Notes under the pieces: model-generated
Seen by the model: the letters and a program-made list of their open reading frames with translations, nothing else
What the model was told of the DNA's origin: nothing
The model's database searches: none
From: Pegoplata infirma
Taxonomy: Eukaryota; Arthropoda; Insecta; Diptera; Anthomyiidae
NCBI GenBank assembly: GCA_963921195.1
Contig: OY992537.1
Span: forward strand, 79,200,426-79,264,425
DNA length: 64,000 bases
Reading direction: 5' to 3'
Shown: positions 22,118 to 32,718 of the stretch, one piece after another
Numbering within the stretch: the first letter of the stretch is position 1
Layout: every line of letters starts with the position of its first letter
Program-made: the position numbers and the translations under genes

Positions 22118-22439
22118 TTGTTTCGTAAATGTACGAAAAAACTGTAAGATGTACTGTCTAAAGCCAAATATTATTTTTATTGTGAACAATTTGGATTTCG
22201 TTAGATTTTTTGGGTGCCTTTACTAGTCAAAAAAGTCATAAGGCCATTTTCTCTACTTTATCAAAATTTTTCCCGTTTGTTGAGATAATAACATTGAATA
22301 AAATAATATATTTTTAAATCAGTTTTGAAAATTTTCAAAAATATTTAATTAAAAGGCGCGAAAGATAAAAAACTTAAAATCTTAATATCTCAAAACTACT
22401 AAAATGAACTTATGACTTTATTTCTAAGCAGGGCAGTGT

Positions 22440-22800
22440 ACTCGTATAGCATATTCTTTTGGGGGATTTTTATTTAATCAGCGATATGAGTGCCCGAGAA
22501 TTTTTTTAAATTTTATATGACTTCGAGGTAGGCATTTGGAATACTAGCAGAAGATTTTCCATCATAGTATAATTTATTAAAGTGGCTCGCAGAAATCGCT
22601 AATGAAATTACGATTTCGCGGTTTGTTATTACTTTAATGTCCCATAATTCGCGAAAATTTTTAATTTTTTTTTGAATGTGATCTTTTCTAGACATGGAAG
22701 ACCTAATTTTACAAATAGATTAGACCTGGTTTCCTAGAAATAAGCTGAACTATGTAATTTTTTGGGTGTTTTTACTTTAACCGCGATGCGGGAGCAAATA
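22440..22800 (+). repeat. Most complete copy of the split dispersed repeat
   Basis: Joins the two blocks separated at 13940-14095 and 16190-16350, which supports insertion into the latter copy. Confidence 0.6.
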
Positions 22801-22865
22801 TTTTTTTTTATAAACAATAGAAACAATTTGCTCAAACAAAAAATAAAATTAAGATCGATCCGTCC

Positions 22866-22990
22866 TACTGGGCACCTTGCTGATAAAGTTAATTCGAGTA
22901 CGCTAATTTCAGAAGTGTTAGCCGGTTGCTGAAGTTGACGCTTGTATTCTACATAATTTCAACTTTTAATGCTACAGTAAAAACACAATT
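22866..22990. mobile_element. One-arm remnant of the GCTGGGCACC MITE family
   Basis: ACTGGGCACCTTGCTGATAA, then AGTTAATTCGAGTACGCTAA, then GTTAGCCGGTTGCTGAAG follow the arm of 14687-15516 with many changes. Confidence 0.6.
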
Positions 22991-23100
22991 TTTAATCTTG
23001 AAGGATAATTTTTGAATTTTAATTCAGAAAATGCTTTGTTTTCCTTAATGAAAATTTTTTTTTTTCCCAAAAAAAAAAAAAACATGTTTTTTTTTTTGGA

Positions 23101-23143
23101 AATTGTGGGTGGTATTTCCAAGTCGGAAATACCACCCACAATT
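23101..23143. repeat. 19-bp perfect inverted repeat
   Basis: AATTGTGGGTGGTATTTCC at 23101-23119 and its exact reverse complement at 23125-23143, with a 5-bp spacer. A strong potential hairpin or cruciform. Confidence 0.9.
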
Positions 23144-23471
23144 CTTTGTACCGAAAACATTTAAAATCAATTCCTAATGTCTTTTGGTGACTTATCGAGA
23201 ATGTATCATCAAATCGCCTTATCTAAAAGTATAACTAAACATTGTCAATTTCTAGGTATTACTATATTTCTTAAAAAGCTTTATCCCTAATTAACATACT
23301 ATTTGTATTAAAAATTCTACACAATATGAACAAAGCTAAAAAAATAAATATTTTAGATTTTTATTATCACCCTCAGAAGAAATTTTAGATGTATATAATA
23401 AAACTTCGCCAAAACAAGTGAATGATGGTATCATGTTGGATTATTAAGCTCACATGATGAAAATGTTATGT

Positions 23472-23880
23472 ATGGTCAGTAGGGCATCCCTTCAAATTTA
23501 AATTTCGAATTTCATGTCATAATACCTGACAAACGATGGCCACGTTAGAGCTGATTGTGGGTAAAATTTATAAAAAAAAAAATTCAAGGTCATCTTCAGT
23601 CGGAAACAAGCAGTTTGGGATTTTTTTTAAATATTTTTCCAATCAAGTACGCAAAATTTCTGAATTTTTGAGCAGGATTTGGTCAAAAAGTACGGACATG
23701 CATTGTGGTCGAAATACGTATTTTTTCCAACTCTGACCGCTAGTTGCCAACTGAAGATAACCTTGCAAAATTTTTTCATAAATTTTTCCACAATCAGCTC
23801 TAACGTGGCCATCGTTTGGCAGGTATTACGACATAAAATTTAAATTTGACGGGACGCCCCAATGGTCAATGTTGTTGATT
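23472..23880. mobile_element. TIR element around CGATGGCCACGTTAGAGC
   Basis: GACAAACGATGGCCACGTTA (about 23529) is inverted at about 23801-23820; GTCAGTAGGGCATCCC (23475) has an inverted counterpart near 23855. Arms total about 110 bp with gaps. No coding sequence. Confidence 0.6.
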
Positions 23881-24204
23881 GAACAAAAAAAAGTGTTGTT
23901 AGACTTCAGCTGCCAACAACTTAAACAAATTGGTTTTGTTTTTACTGTTTTCTAAACAATTAATTGTTGACGACCATGATATTTTTAGGGCTTCATTTTT
24001 TGCAAGTAAGCTTAAATAATAAAAAATATACATAAATCTTAAATATGTTAAAACATTTTAATTTTTAATAAATTATAAGGATTTACAACGAAAAATGATT
24101 TAATTAGCTATCGAGGGCTTATATTTAAAACTTGCTATTAGCATAATCATAATAACTCTTTAAGAAAATGTCTAATAGGTTGAAATCGCAACTCACAGGT
24201 GGCC

Positions 24205-24400
24205 GAGGCCGAATGTACTAGGGCTTCCAATCGAGATTGATTTTTCTGAATACCAGGATTCGGGATTTAAGAACAATTTTCGGGATCCCAATTTAAGGAT
24301 TTCGGGATCTCGGGATTTTCGGGATATTTTGAATCCCGGAATTCACGGGATTTTTCTGAAAGTTTTCGGGGTTTTTCGAGATTTTTAAAGATTTTCAGTA
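24205..24400. repeat. CGGGATTTCGGGAT-rich segment
   Basis: Repeated CGGGAT and CCCGGAATTC words after a TAGGGCTTCCAATCGAG left end. This resembles the subterminal region of the hAT-type MITEs nearby, but no right end was found. Confidence 0.45.
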
Positions 24401-24479
24401 TTTTTTTCACTTTGGTTAACTTTCACTTTGGTCACTTTCGTTAAGATTATCAAAGTTCTGTTGAAGTTGTGAAATACAA

Positions 24480-24700
24480 TAAAAGTAGAGCACATGTAAA
24501 AATATATAAGATCTTATATGATCTGTTCATATATGTTTATATATGGTCGTATCTGATTGCATATAATTATATTTAAAATTGTCAAAAAACGAGATCTTAT
24601 TATATCTCGGATTTGGTCAACATTGGCACTAAATTGACATTCAATTATATCTGATCAGGCGAAAAGCGTCAACGGCCCACACCAAAAAACCTATTTAAGT
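24480..24700. repeat. ATATGATC-type palindromic words
   Basis: Repeated CATATATG and GATCTTATATGATC words. The same vocabulary is seen at 6170-6260 and in the MITE at 57586-57806. Confidence 0.45.
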
Positions 24701-24736
24701 ATAATTGTGTCAAAATGTTAGGATAATAGTAGGTAG

Positions 24737-25739
24737 TAGGGCTGCCAATACCGAATTCGGTAATACCGAATTCGTCGAATTTCGAGTCATTTTTTCAAAT
24801 TCGAAATACCGATTTTTAGTTAATTTCGATTTCGGTATTGCATACAACTTTTTTTTTGATTTTAATTAAAATTTATATGACGATTTTCTAAAAAATTTAA
24901 GAAAATAATTTGCATGTTATCTGTTTATTGTAACATTTCCTTAGTTTCCAAATAAACTATGATTTCGACATACTTTTTATAATACAACTCTGATTTTAAA
25001 ACATAAAAAAAACAATTATTTTGGTGTTTTATGAAATTTTGTTTCTCAATAAAAATAAAAAAAAAAAATATTTACAGGCCTATTCGCAGTTATGACTGGT
25101 TATGACTAATTTTATTATTTTCAAACTTCATATTTCCTGTGTATGTTGTAAACACAATCATAAAAAGTCTTAAAATTTAAAATTATTTGTCAATTTAGAG
25201 ACGATGTGGGTAGCAGGTCTTTATTTTTTTTTTTGAAATTTTCAAACAAAATTGGAATTTTTTTATGATTGTTTACAAAAACCACTTTTTTGTGAATATG
25301 CACCTTAATTAACTAAGGTGAATAAGTACGAATAGACCATTTTTATAGTTTTACAGGGGACAATAAAAACGCAGGAAACTGTTAACAACAGTATTTTTGT
25401 CCACAGTTTTACATTTGCTTCAAAATTTAATTCACTTCTATCCACATAAAAAGTTTTAACAAGGTAATTGAACTTCAATTTTTGCTGAAATGGAAAGAGG
25501 GCAAATTACCAAAAAGATTTTATTAAAACTTGACTAAAAATATGTTATTTGGCAGTAAATTTTGACTACCTTCTTTGAGACTTGCTAAACTTGAAGAACT
25601 ATTGTTGGTATTTTTTGTAACATTTGCATTAAAAAAAAATATTTTATATGAATACCGAAAATACCGAAAATTCGGTATTGAAAATTTTCCAATATCGAAA
25701 TACCGATTTTCTAATACCGGTCCGGTATTGGCAGCCCTA
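24737..25739. mobile_element. hAT-type MITE, GTAGGTAG duplication
   Basis: Ends TAGGGCTGCCAATACCG and, inverted, CGGTATTGGCAGCCCTA; perfect 8-bp flanks GTAGGTAG at 24729-24736 and 25740-25747. Just inside both ends are clusters of TACCGAATTCGGTA-like palindromic words. At 1003 bp with no transposase, it is non-autonomous. TAG ends plus an 8-bp duplication indicate hAT. Confidence 0.9.
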
Positions 25740-26289
25740 GTAGGTAGTCTAAAGTTCAATTAAAAAAATTTTCGTCGAAATATTTTTATAGTTACAGAGA
25801 TATAACTCTTTGAAATAGAAGAAGTCTAATTTTCCCCAAAGAAAATTTTTTAGATTTTTTCCTTTAACAGTTTAGATTTTTTATGAAAAATTTTTAGACT
25901 TCAACATTTTTTTCTTTAGAAAATTTTTTAGAAAGATTCATTCTTTCTTCGTTTTCCTGTTTTCTTATTTTTCTTTCTTTTTCTTTTTTTCCTCTCTTTC
26001 CCTTTTTTCTATTTTAAATTTGGTCTGGGGTTCGGGGAAATTTTCCCCTCCCCCCAACTTGTACCTGCGCTTGATATAGGAAATAAATTCGGAGGTCTCT
26101 AAAATTACCTTTTTGAACAAATTTTCGTTCAAAAAAAGAAAATTCTTTGGTTATGGAAATTTTCTGGGTAAATTTTTGGGATTGAAAATTTCTCTATACA
26201 TTTTTTTAATGTTTTTTTTTTTTTTGGAAAAAACTCTCAGTTTTCTCTTAATCAGTTATGTTAAAGTTCTAAGGACACATGGTTTAATA

Positions 26290-26799
26290 TAGTGCCCCCC
26301 ATTTCCCGGTTCTCGGTATTCCCGGGAATACCGGTATTCCCGGTTCTGGAACCGGTTTCCCGGTTCTAGATATATTCCCGGGAATACCGATATTCCCGTT
26401 TCTGATCCTGGTACCGGTTCTCAAAAAACAAAACAATACTATACCACAAAATATTTAAATTACACCATTTAATCAGTATTTCAGAAATATTTAATTGTGT
26501 TTGTAAAATTATTTAAAAATCATGTAACTATTTTCTTCTTAAATTCATAAAAAAATGGAAGTGGTGTTTTTTACATGTTTTGTATTTTTTTTGGTAAAAG
26601 CGAAGAAAAATTTTTATTTATACGAAATGTTACAAAATATGCATAACGGTAGTCCCGGGAATACCGTCAGAACCGGAACCGTTAATACCGGTATTTCCGG
26701 TAATAATTCAAGAACCGGGAAACCGGTACCATTTCCCGGTAATACCGAGAACTGGGAATACGGGTATTACCGGTACTACGGTACTGACCGCAGGCACTA
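26290..26799. mobile_element. hAT-type MITE, GTTTAATA duplication
   Basis: Ends TAGTGCC and GGCACTA; perfect 8-bp flanks GTTTAATA at 26282-26289 and 26800-26807. Both halves are packed with GGAATACCGGTATTCC and CCGGGAATACCGG words. Length 510 bp with an AT-rich centre. No coding capacity; the open frames on either strand are by-products of the palindromic words. Confidence 0.9.
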
Positions 26800-27002
26800 G
26801 TTTAATAAGTATTTTTGTGTTAGTAAACCTTTTAAATACTTTGATCTCATAAAAGGTTTTTTTTATATTTGCGAGAATTCCCGGGATCCCGGGAAATTCG
26901 AAAATGAATCCAGCTTTCCCGGGAAATGAAAATGTCTGGGAAAAGAAAACCAAATTCACTGTTGCACAGTGTAAACAACAAAAAAGTGAAATCCACCAAT
27001 AA

Positions 27003-27790
27003 TTAGGGTACGCTGAATTCAATGCTGCTAGCCGTTTTTCGAAGTTAGCGCTCGTATTCGCGATTTAAATTTGTAAAGACTAGGTACTGCAAAAATTAAA
27101 TTTTTATGCTTTTGGGATTGTTTTTAAATATAATTTTTTCTTTCGCGAAAAAAATTTTTTCCGCAAAAAAAAAAAATCCGCGAAAAAAACATTTTTTCGG
27201 CAAATTTTGTGTCTGTTTTGTTTCGTATTCTACTCATTTTCATAAATTAATAGCAAAATAAAAAAAAAAATATAAAAAATTTCGCGAAAAAAAATTTCCG
27301 CGAATAATTGTTTTTTTTTGTTAACTCAATAGATTTTAAACGAAAAAAATTCGGAAATTGTCTAAATAATATAGAAAAATAGTTTTTTACTTAAAAATAA
27401 AAATAAAAAAATAATCGCGAATACCGCTAATACATACGCTAACTTTAAAAAAAACTGATATCGCAATAGGATTTAGTGTACACGAACTAGCTTTAACAGA
27501 TGGCTGTCGTAAATTTAAATCAAACTAAAAATATTTGTGTTGAACCAATTTTTTAACAAAAATAAAAATTTTTCGCGAACAAAAAAAGTTTTTCGCGAAA
27601 ATTTTTTTCAGTATTATGGCTTGTTATGTTAGTTTAACAGACTTGAATGATATTAAATTTAAAAATTATCGCAAAAGTTTAAAAATATCGTTTTAATTGC
27701 ACTTTGAGCATCAAATTTTTAAATCGCGAATATCGCCAATACGAGCGCTAACTTCGAAAAACGGCTTCCACCATTGAATTCAGCGCACTC
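27003..27790. mobile_element. Second copy of the TCGCGA-rich long-TIR MITE
   Basis: The left arm starts AGGGTACGCTGAATTCAATG, then GCTAGCCGTTTTTCGAAG and GCGCTCGTATTCGCG. The right arm mirrors it at about 27725-27790. The outermost GCTGGGCACC part present at 14687 is missing here. Confidence 0.7.
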
Positions 27791-27824
27791 GAATAAACTT
27801 TAACAGAATTTTGTACTCTTGCCC

Positions 27825-28064
27825 AACTCTTTTTGATGAAAAGAACAATTTTTTGATGTAAAAAAAATTATGAAAAAAAAAAAATTTTGGTGAGAAAAAA
27901 AATTGATAATAAAAATTTGATAAAAAAATTTGATGAAAAAATTGATGAAAAAATTGATGAAAAAAATATGATTTTGATGAAAAAAAAAAATTTGATAAAA
28001 AAAAATTAATGAAAAAACAAAATTTGAAGAAAAAATAGAATGAAAAAAAAATTTTAATGAAAAA
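27825..28064. repeat. (TTGATGAAAAAA)n low-complexity tract
   Basis: Repeats of TTGATGAAAAAA with variable A runs. The tract continues at 28644-28870, after the mini-me-like insertion. Confidence 0.85.
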
Positions 28065-28643
28065 CAAGTAAGAGTGTTAAATTCGGCTGTGCCGAATCTT
28101 TTATACCCTCCAACATGCAAATAAATAAAAAAAAAAAAATTTTGAGGGGGGGGGGGGTCGGTAGTGGTAATTGGGGGGGGGGGCACAGTTCCTCTCGAAT
28201 AAGTGTTAAAAAAAATAATTCTTATGCTTTTTGCACTAAAGAAATACAAATTTATCATTATATAAAAAAAAAATCATGTAAAAATATGATATTTTTCAGA
28301 GGTTGGTTTAGTTCTTCAAGGGGGAACTTTTTCCCCCCTGGTCCGATTTTGCCCATCTTCGAACTTAACCAGCCTATGAACATAAGACATATATGTGCCA
28401 AATTTCAGGAGTCTATCACTTTTATTTTGGACTGTATCGTGTCTTCCACAGACGGACGGACAGACGGACAGACGGACGGACGGACGGACGGACGGACAGA
28501 CGGACATCGCTAGAATGTCTTAGAATCGATCACTGATCAAAAATATATATACTTTATGGGGTCCTAGACCGATATTTCGATGCGTTACACACGGAATGAC
28601 AAAGTGAGTATACCCCCATACTGTAGTTGGAGGGTATAAAAAA
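28065..28643 (-). mobile_element. mini-me-like element, complete copy
   Basis: Runs from CAAGTAAGAGTG through the hairpin ATTCGGCTGTGCCGAAT, TATACCCTCCAAC, a G-rich patch, the CTTCAAGGGGGAACTTTTTC block, a GACGGACGGACAGACGG run (28450-28505), the TA run and GACCGATATTTCGATGCG, to GTTGGAGGGTATAAAAA. It is inserted in the TTGATGAAAAAA tract. Orientation is given with the hairpin end as 3'. Confidence 0.8.
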
Positions 28644-28870
28644 TTGATGAAAAAATTGATGAAAAAAATTTATGAAAAGAAAAGTTTGATGAAAAAAAAT
28701 TGATGAAAAACAAAAAAAAAAATTTATGAAAAAAAAATGATGGAAAAAATTGATGAAAAAAAAATTTATGAAAAAAAAAGTTAATGAACAAAAAAAAAAA
28801 TGACGAAAAACAATTTGATGAAAAAAAATTGATAAAAAAAAAAATTAATAAAAAAAAAATTAACAAAAAA
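28644..28870. repeat. (TTGATGAAAAAA)n tract, continuation
   Basis: Same repeat as 27825-28064, lying between two mini-me-like copies. Confidence 0.85.
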
Positions 28871-29405
28871 CAAGTGAAAGTGTTAAATTCGGCTGTGCCG
28901 AATCTCTTATACCCTCCAAAATGTAAAAAAAAAATTGTCAGGGTCGTTTGTTTTGGGGGGAGGGTGATGTGGGTCAGTGGGTGACGTTGAGAGCACCTTC
29001 CCATCCCGATAAATATAACAAATGTTTCATTTATTTAACAAAAATTCAAAAAAATGTAAAAAAGTGTATTTTTTCAGAGGTTGGTTAAGTTTTTCAAGGG
29101 GGAAATTTTTTCCCCCTGAGCCGATTTTGTCCATTTACATTTAACCTGCCTAGGACCATAAGACATATTCATGCCAAATTGCAGGAGGCCAGCTCTTTTA
29201 TTTTGGACTGTATCGTGCCATCTACAGATGAACGTACGGACGGACGGACGGACATTCACAGAATGTCTTAGAATCGATCATGGATTAATAATATATATAC
29301 TTTATATACTTTATGGGGTTCCCGACCGATATTTCGATGCGTTACAAACGGAATGACAAAGTGAGTATACCCCTATACCCATACTGTGGTTGGAGGGTAT
29401 AAAAA
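28871..29405 (-). mobile_element. mini-me-like element, complete copy
   Basis: Same order of blocks as 28065-28643, with a short GACGGACGGACGGAC run near 29237 and the TA run near 29291. Both terminal blocks and the hairpin are present. Confidence 0.8.
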
Positions 29406-30555
29406 ATTATTTTTTGTTGAAAAATAATTATATTACTTTTTATTCACCAGCTGGTAAAAAAACGGGTTTATTCACCACGAGGTTAATTATTATCCAAGCT
29501 ACAAATCCAAGTTATTAAAATTTTTGCTTTTAAGAAAATGAAAATACTAGTTCTTGTTTTCTTTTTCGTTAATTGTTAGCTTATATAAATTTTTTTAAAA
29601 TTAGACAGCAGCCCAAAAACATTATCATGTTAAAAGTGTCAAATCCGAGCACAGTGTATTTAGTGTATGTTTGCATACACTCGCTCCGGGCACTTTGTAG
29701 ATATTCATTTATAATGGACATATGTGTTAACAATAAATCTCTTTGCATTCTATTCAATTATGTTATATATCTGACAATTTCCTTGGTCAGTTTTTGGTGT
29801 TGAAATTTTATATGTATTCAATGTCTTTATAACATTAATCACCCTTCAGCATATACATTTCAACATCGTTCAACAAATTCAATATTACATTTATGTTAAA
29901 AGCAGAAATATTTACAATGAAAATAATTCCAAAATGAATATAAAAATGGCGAACGAAAAAATATGTTTGTATGTATCAACCAGTAAAAGAAATACAAATC
30001 AAATATGGCTTAAGGATAATTTGAAACATTTTTACAATGTGCCACATCTAAATTTTGCAAATGTTAGTGGAGCATTTTATTGCATTTATTTTGTTGCAAC
30101 CAGGCAATATCAAAATAGCGTTAGCAAATATTTTTCATGGCTGACAAAAAGAAATACTAATGTCAAAATGGTTAAAGGCAAAAGTAGGAGGACGTAAAGG
30201 GGTGGAAAAAATGTCAGTTTCGTAACGTTAGTTGGATTATGTCTTTAGGAAAAAAACAAAAATATCGTTTTCATATTTTTTTTTTCTTTGTTGTATAAAA
30301 TGTGCATTTTTTTTATTCAATGTTAAATCATTTTGCTTCCAGGCACTTTTTTCGCTTCCATTATTTTAGGTCTTTTTTTTCTAGATGGGTGGTAGTATCA
30401 ATATCTGGATATAGGTTACATTATGTATATAAAAGCAACATGTTTTTATTTGCACTCAAAATATTTTGTAGGCAAAAACAAAAGAAAAACACACTTAAAA
30501 CCAGTGAATAAACAATTGAAAACTATCCCAGTAATTATTCATTTGTTTTAAAAAC
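29406..30555. other. AT-rich stretch, nothing recognised
   Basis: No repeat boundaries, RNA gene or protein domain recognised. The open frames of 60-90 codons here have no family features. Confidence 0.4.
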
Positions 30556-30559
30556 ATCA

Positions 30560-31265
30560 ACATTTATTTTTTACTGTTGGCAAAATTCTCTAAAATAAAT
30601 AACACTAAACATTAAAAAATTACGGATTTTTCATTCTTTTTTACCAACAAATTCGAAAAAAATAACCTACGAAAACATTAAAAATTAATGATAGTTCTGT
30701 TATTTTTACCAACAAATTCCAAAAAAATAACCTACCAAAACATTAAAAATTAATGATTTCGTAGGTTATTTTATACAATTTTCTATTGAAATATTTTTTT
30801 AAAATTTTTTAATAAAATTTTGGGGAATCGATCCCGCAATCAACTACATTCTGGCCAGACACTCTACCCATCGTGCCAAAGCCACTTGATACAAATATGT
30901 TTTTATATTTCTATAAATAATTTTTTGAATTTTTTTCTACAAACAAAGTACTGACTTGTGTAGGTAAAAACTAATGATATATCATTAAAAAATACCAACA
31001 AATTAAAAAAAAAAATTACTTACACAAATCATTAAAAATTTAAAGAATAATCAGTAGTTTTTACTTACAGAACAAAAATAAATGACTTTATAAATTAAAT
31101 GTTAGTGAAAGTCTTTATTTTTTAGTGTGTTATTTTTGAAACAAAGGACTGATGTAGTCATTAATAAAAACTGAACATCAAACAAATGTTTTTTCTTTTA
31201 AAAACGACTAAACGGAAAACTTTTTAAATAAACTACAAACAGTTAATGACATAATTTTTTGAGTG
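30560..31265 (-). repeat. Dispersed repeat with tRNA-like module, copy 2
   Basis: 30820-31265 is the inverted counterpart of 16358-16800. On the minus strand an A-box TGGCACGATGG (30878-30868) is followed 32 bp later by a B-box-like GGGATCGATTCCCC (30835-30822), the spacing of a tRNA gene. 30639-30758 holds a tandem pair of a 66-bp unit with TTACCAACAAATT. Likely a tRNA-derived SINE head or tRNA relic. A complete tRNA fold is not convincing. Confidence 0.65.
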
Positions 31266-31329
31266 TGTACTCTACACGACATTGTAATAAAGGTGTGAAT
31301 ATATTTTGTTGTTAATCTTGATCAATTTG

Positions 31330-31787
31330 TATATACACTAGGGTGGCACGAATTATGACTTTTTCGAACTTCTTCGATCGCCAAATTATGGTTCGTTTTG
31401 GTCTACAAACTCTATATTAAAATTTTTAGCCAAATCAGACAAAACTAACCACCCAAAGGCAGTTAAAGTTAAAGTTTTGTCCAAAAAAAATTATTATTTA
31501 ACTTGATAAGCTTATTAACGACTAAAAATTTAATTTTGGTTCAAGGTTGAGTTCGAAAAAAGTTAAGTTAGCCGTTGGGCACATGAGCAGATTAGAGCGT
31601 GATTCATTTGATTCACGCGTGAGTGTGACTGAATTCAATTTTACTCACGTGATTGTGAGTGAGTGTGAGTGGAGTAAAAAATTGCGTGAGTGAGTGTGCG
31701 TGAGTAAGATTTTTGCGTGAGTGAGTGTGCGTGAGTCGATTTTTTTGCGTGAGTTTGCGTGATTTATTTTCTCTTCATATTTCCTTT
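31330..31787. mobile_element. MITE end and GTGAGTGTGAGT-rich segment, cut by BEL insertion
   Basis: CTAGGGTGGCACGA at 31338 looks like a TA-site MITE end. 31590-31770 is made of GTGAGTGTGAGT and CACGTGATT words. Similar words resume at 41795-41995, beyond the BEL and mini-me-like insertions, so this may be one older hAT-like element split in two (inference). Confidence 0.45.
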
Positions 31788-31792
31788 CATAC

Positions 31793-32141
31793 TGTTGACT
31801 TCCAAAGTCAGTTTAAGGATTAGAAATGAAAAGTCCTTGTTTTATTTAATGTTCTTCACGAACCAAATTTGTTTAAAACTAGGCGCTTTTATTATAGGCT
31901 TCAATGCCCTTGAGTTGTTCTTCTAATACTAAAAATGTAACTGACTTCTATTTTGTACAATAAAAAGGAACAAAAAAATCATGTTACTAAAAACTAATAC
32001 ACACAAAGAAAAGTGTGTATATCAAATTTAAATGAGCCAATCAAATTGGTATAAGAGATCAATACAAAATTAAACGATCTTAATATATACATCACCATCC
32101 GTTGACATCTCAATTAACCCATTGTTAAACAGGGTTTAACA
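31793..32141 (-). repeat. 3' LTR of the BEL/Pao element
   Basis: 349 bp, TG...CA on either strand, identical by eye to 40629-40977. Contains an AATAAA poly(A) signal on the minus strand. Its minus-strand 5' end is the 19-bp palindrome TGTTAAACCCTGTTTAACA. Confidence 0.95.
31841..31846 (-). promoter_or_regulatory. Poly(A) signal AATAAA in the 3' LTR
   Basis: AATAAA on the minus strand, about 100 nt downstream of the LTR initiator position and about 50 nt before the LTR end, where the R/U5 border would be expected. Confidence 0.6.
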
Positions 32142-32718
32142 TATTCCCGGGCGGAAGTGAAAGGAGCACCCATTCCACGTTTCGGAAATGACCCAGCCAA
32201 AGATCGGATGTTATGCATTTAGAAGGCTCGGCTTTGGATGAACGATGTCGCTAAACAAAATCTGGGCAATTGTAAGATACCCGATGACGCCGTCAACTCT
32301 TGACAAGTTGCAGATCTATGGTGGACCAGGGAGGCTTGCACATGTTCGGGAGCCAGCGCTGCCTGTGCCAAGGAGGCTGGAAAATTAACTGGAACATGAT
32401 CTGATTATTTTACTGATGATGATTCGTGTAGCATCAATATGGATCTGACGCTGCCTACTTCACAATGGCGTTGATATTAACATGTTTCGGTCGTGGTTTA
32501 CGCGACCATTGCAGCGCTAACCCATTCTCTTCACAAAGGGTTAAATTCCAGGAATAACCAGCCATAGTTGAGTGGGTGATTTAGAAAGCACAGATGGCAG
32601 CGGGGCTTACTAGACATCGTCTAAATATGTTAAAAGGGAAGAAATAAAAAAAATAATGTAATGTGCATATTAGTATTCTGTTAAGCGACTATCTCTTGTG
32701 GATTGGTAATTTGGTGGA
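32142..32718 (-). other. 3' untranslated region of the BEL/Pao element
   Basis: 577 bp of mixed composition, clearly less AT-rich than the flanking DNA. Stops occur in all frames, so there is no env. A clear polypurine tract is not visible next to the LTR; the minus strand ends only in CCCGGGAATA before TGTTAAAC. Confidence 0.7.

Noticed and set aside
28316..28507. Frame encoding a VCPSVRPSVR-type repeat protein
   Set aside because: Simple translation of the (GTCC)n microsatellite within a mini-me-like element; the same occurs at 56111 and 61637.
27780..29004. F/K-rich frames of 95-152 codons
   Set aside because: Composition artefact of the TTTTTTCATC low-complexity tract; also 21204-21431.
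30820..30890. Functional tRNA gene
   Set aside because: A and B boxes are present but the acceptor stem and a standard anticodon arm do not form convincingly, and the segment lies in a longer dispersed repeat.
32142..32718. Possible env gene downstream of BEL pol
   Set aside because: Stops in all frames over 577 bp. The 67-codon frame at 32681-32884 overlaps the end of pol out of frame.
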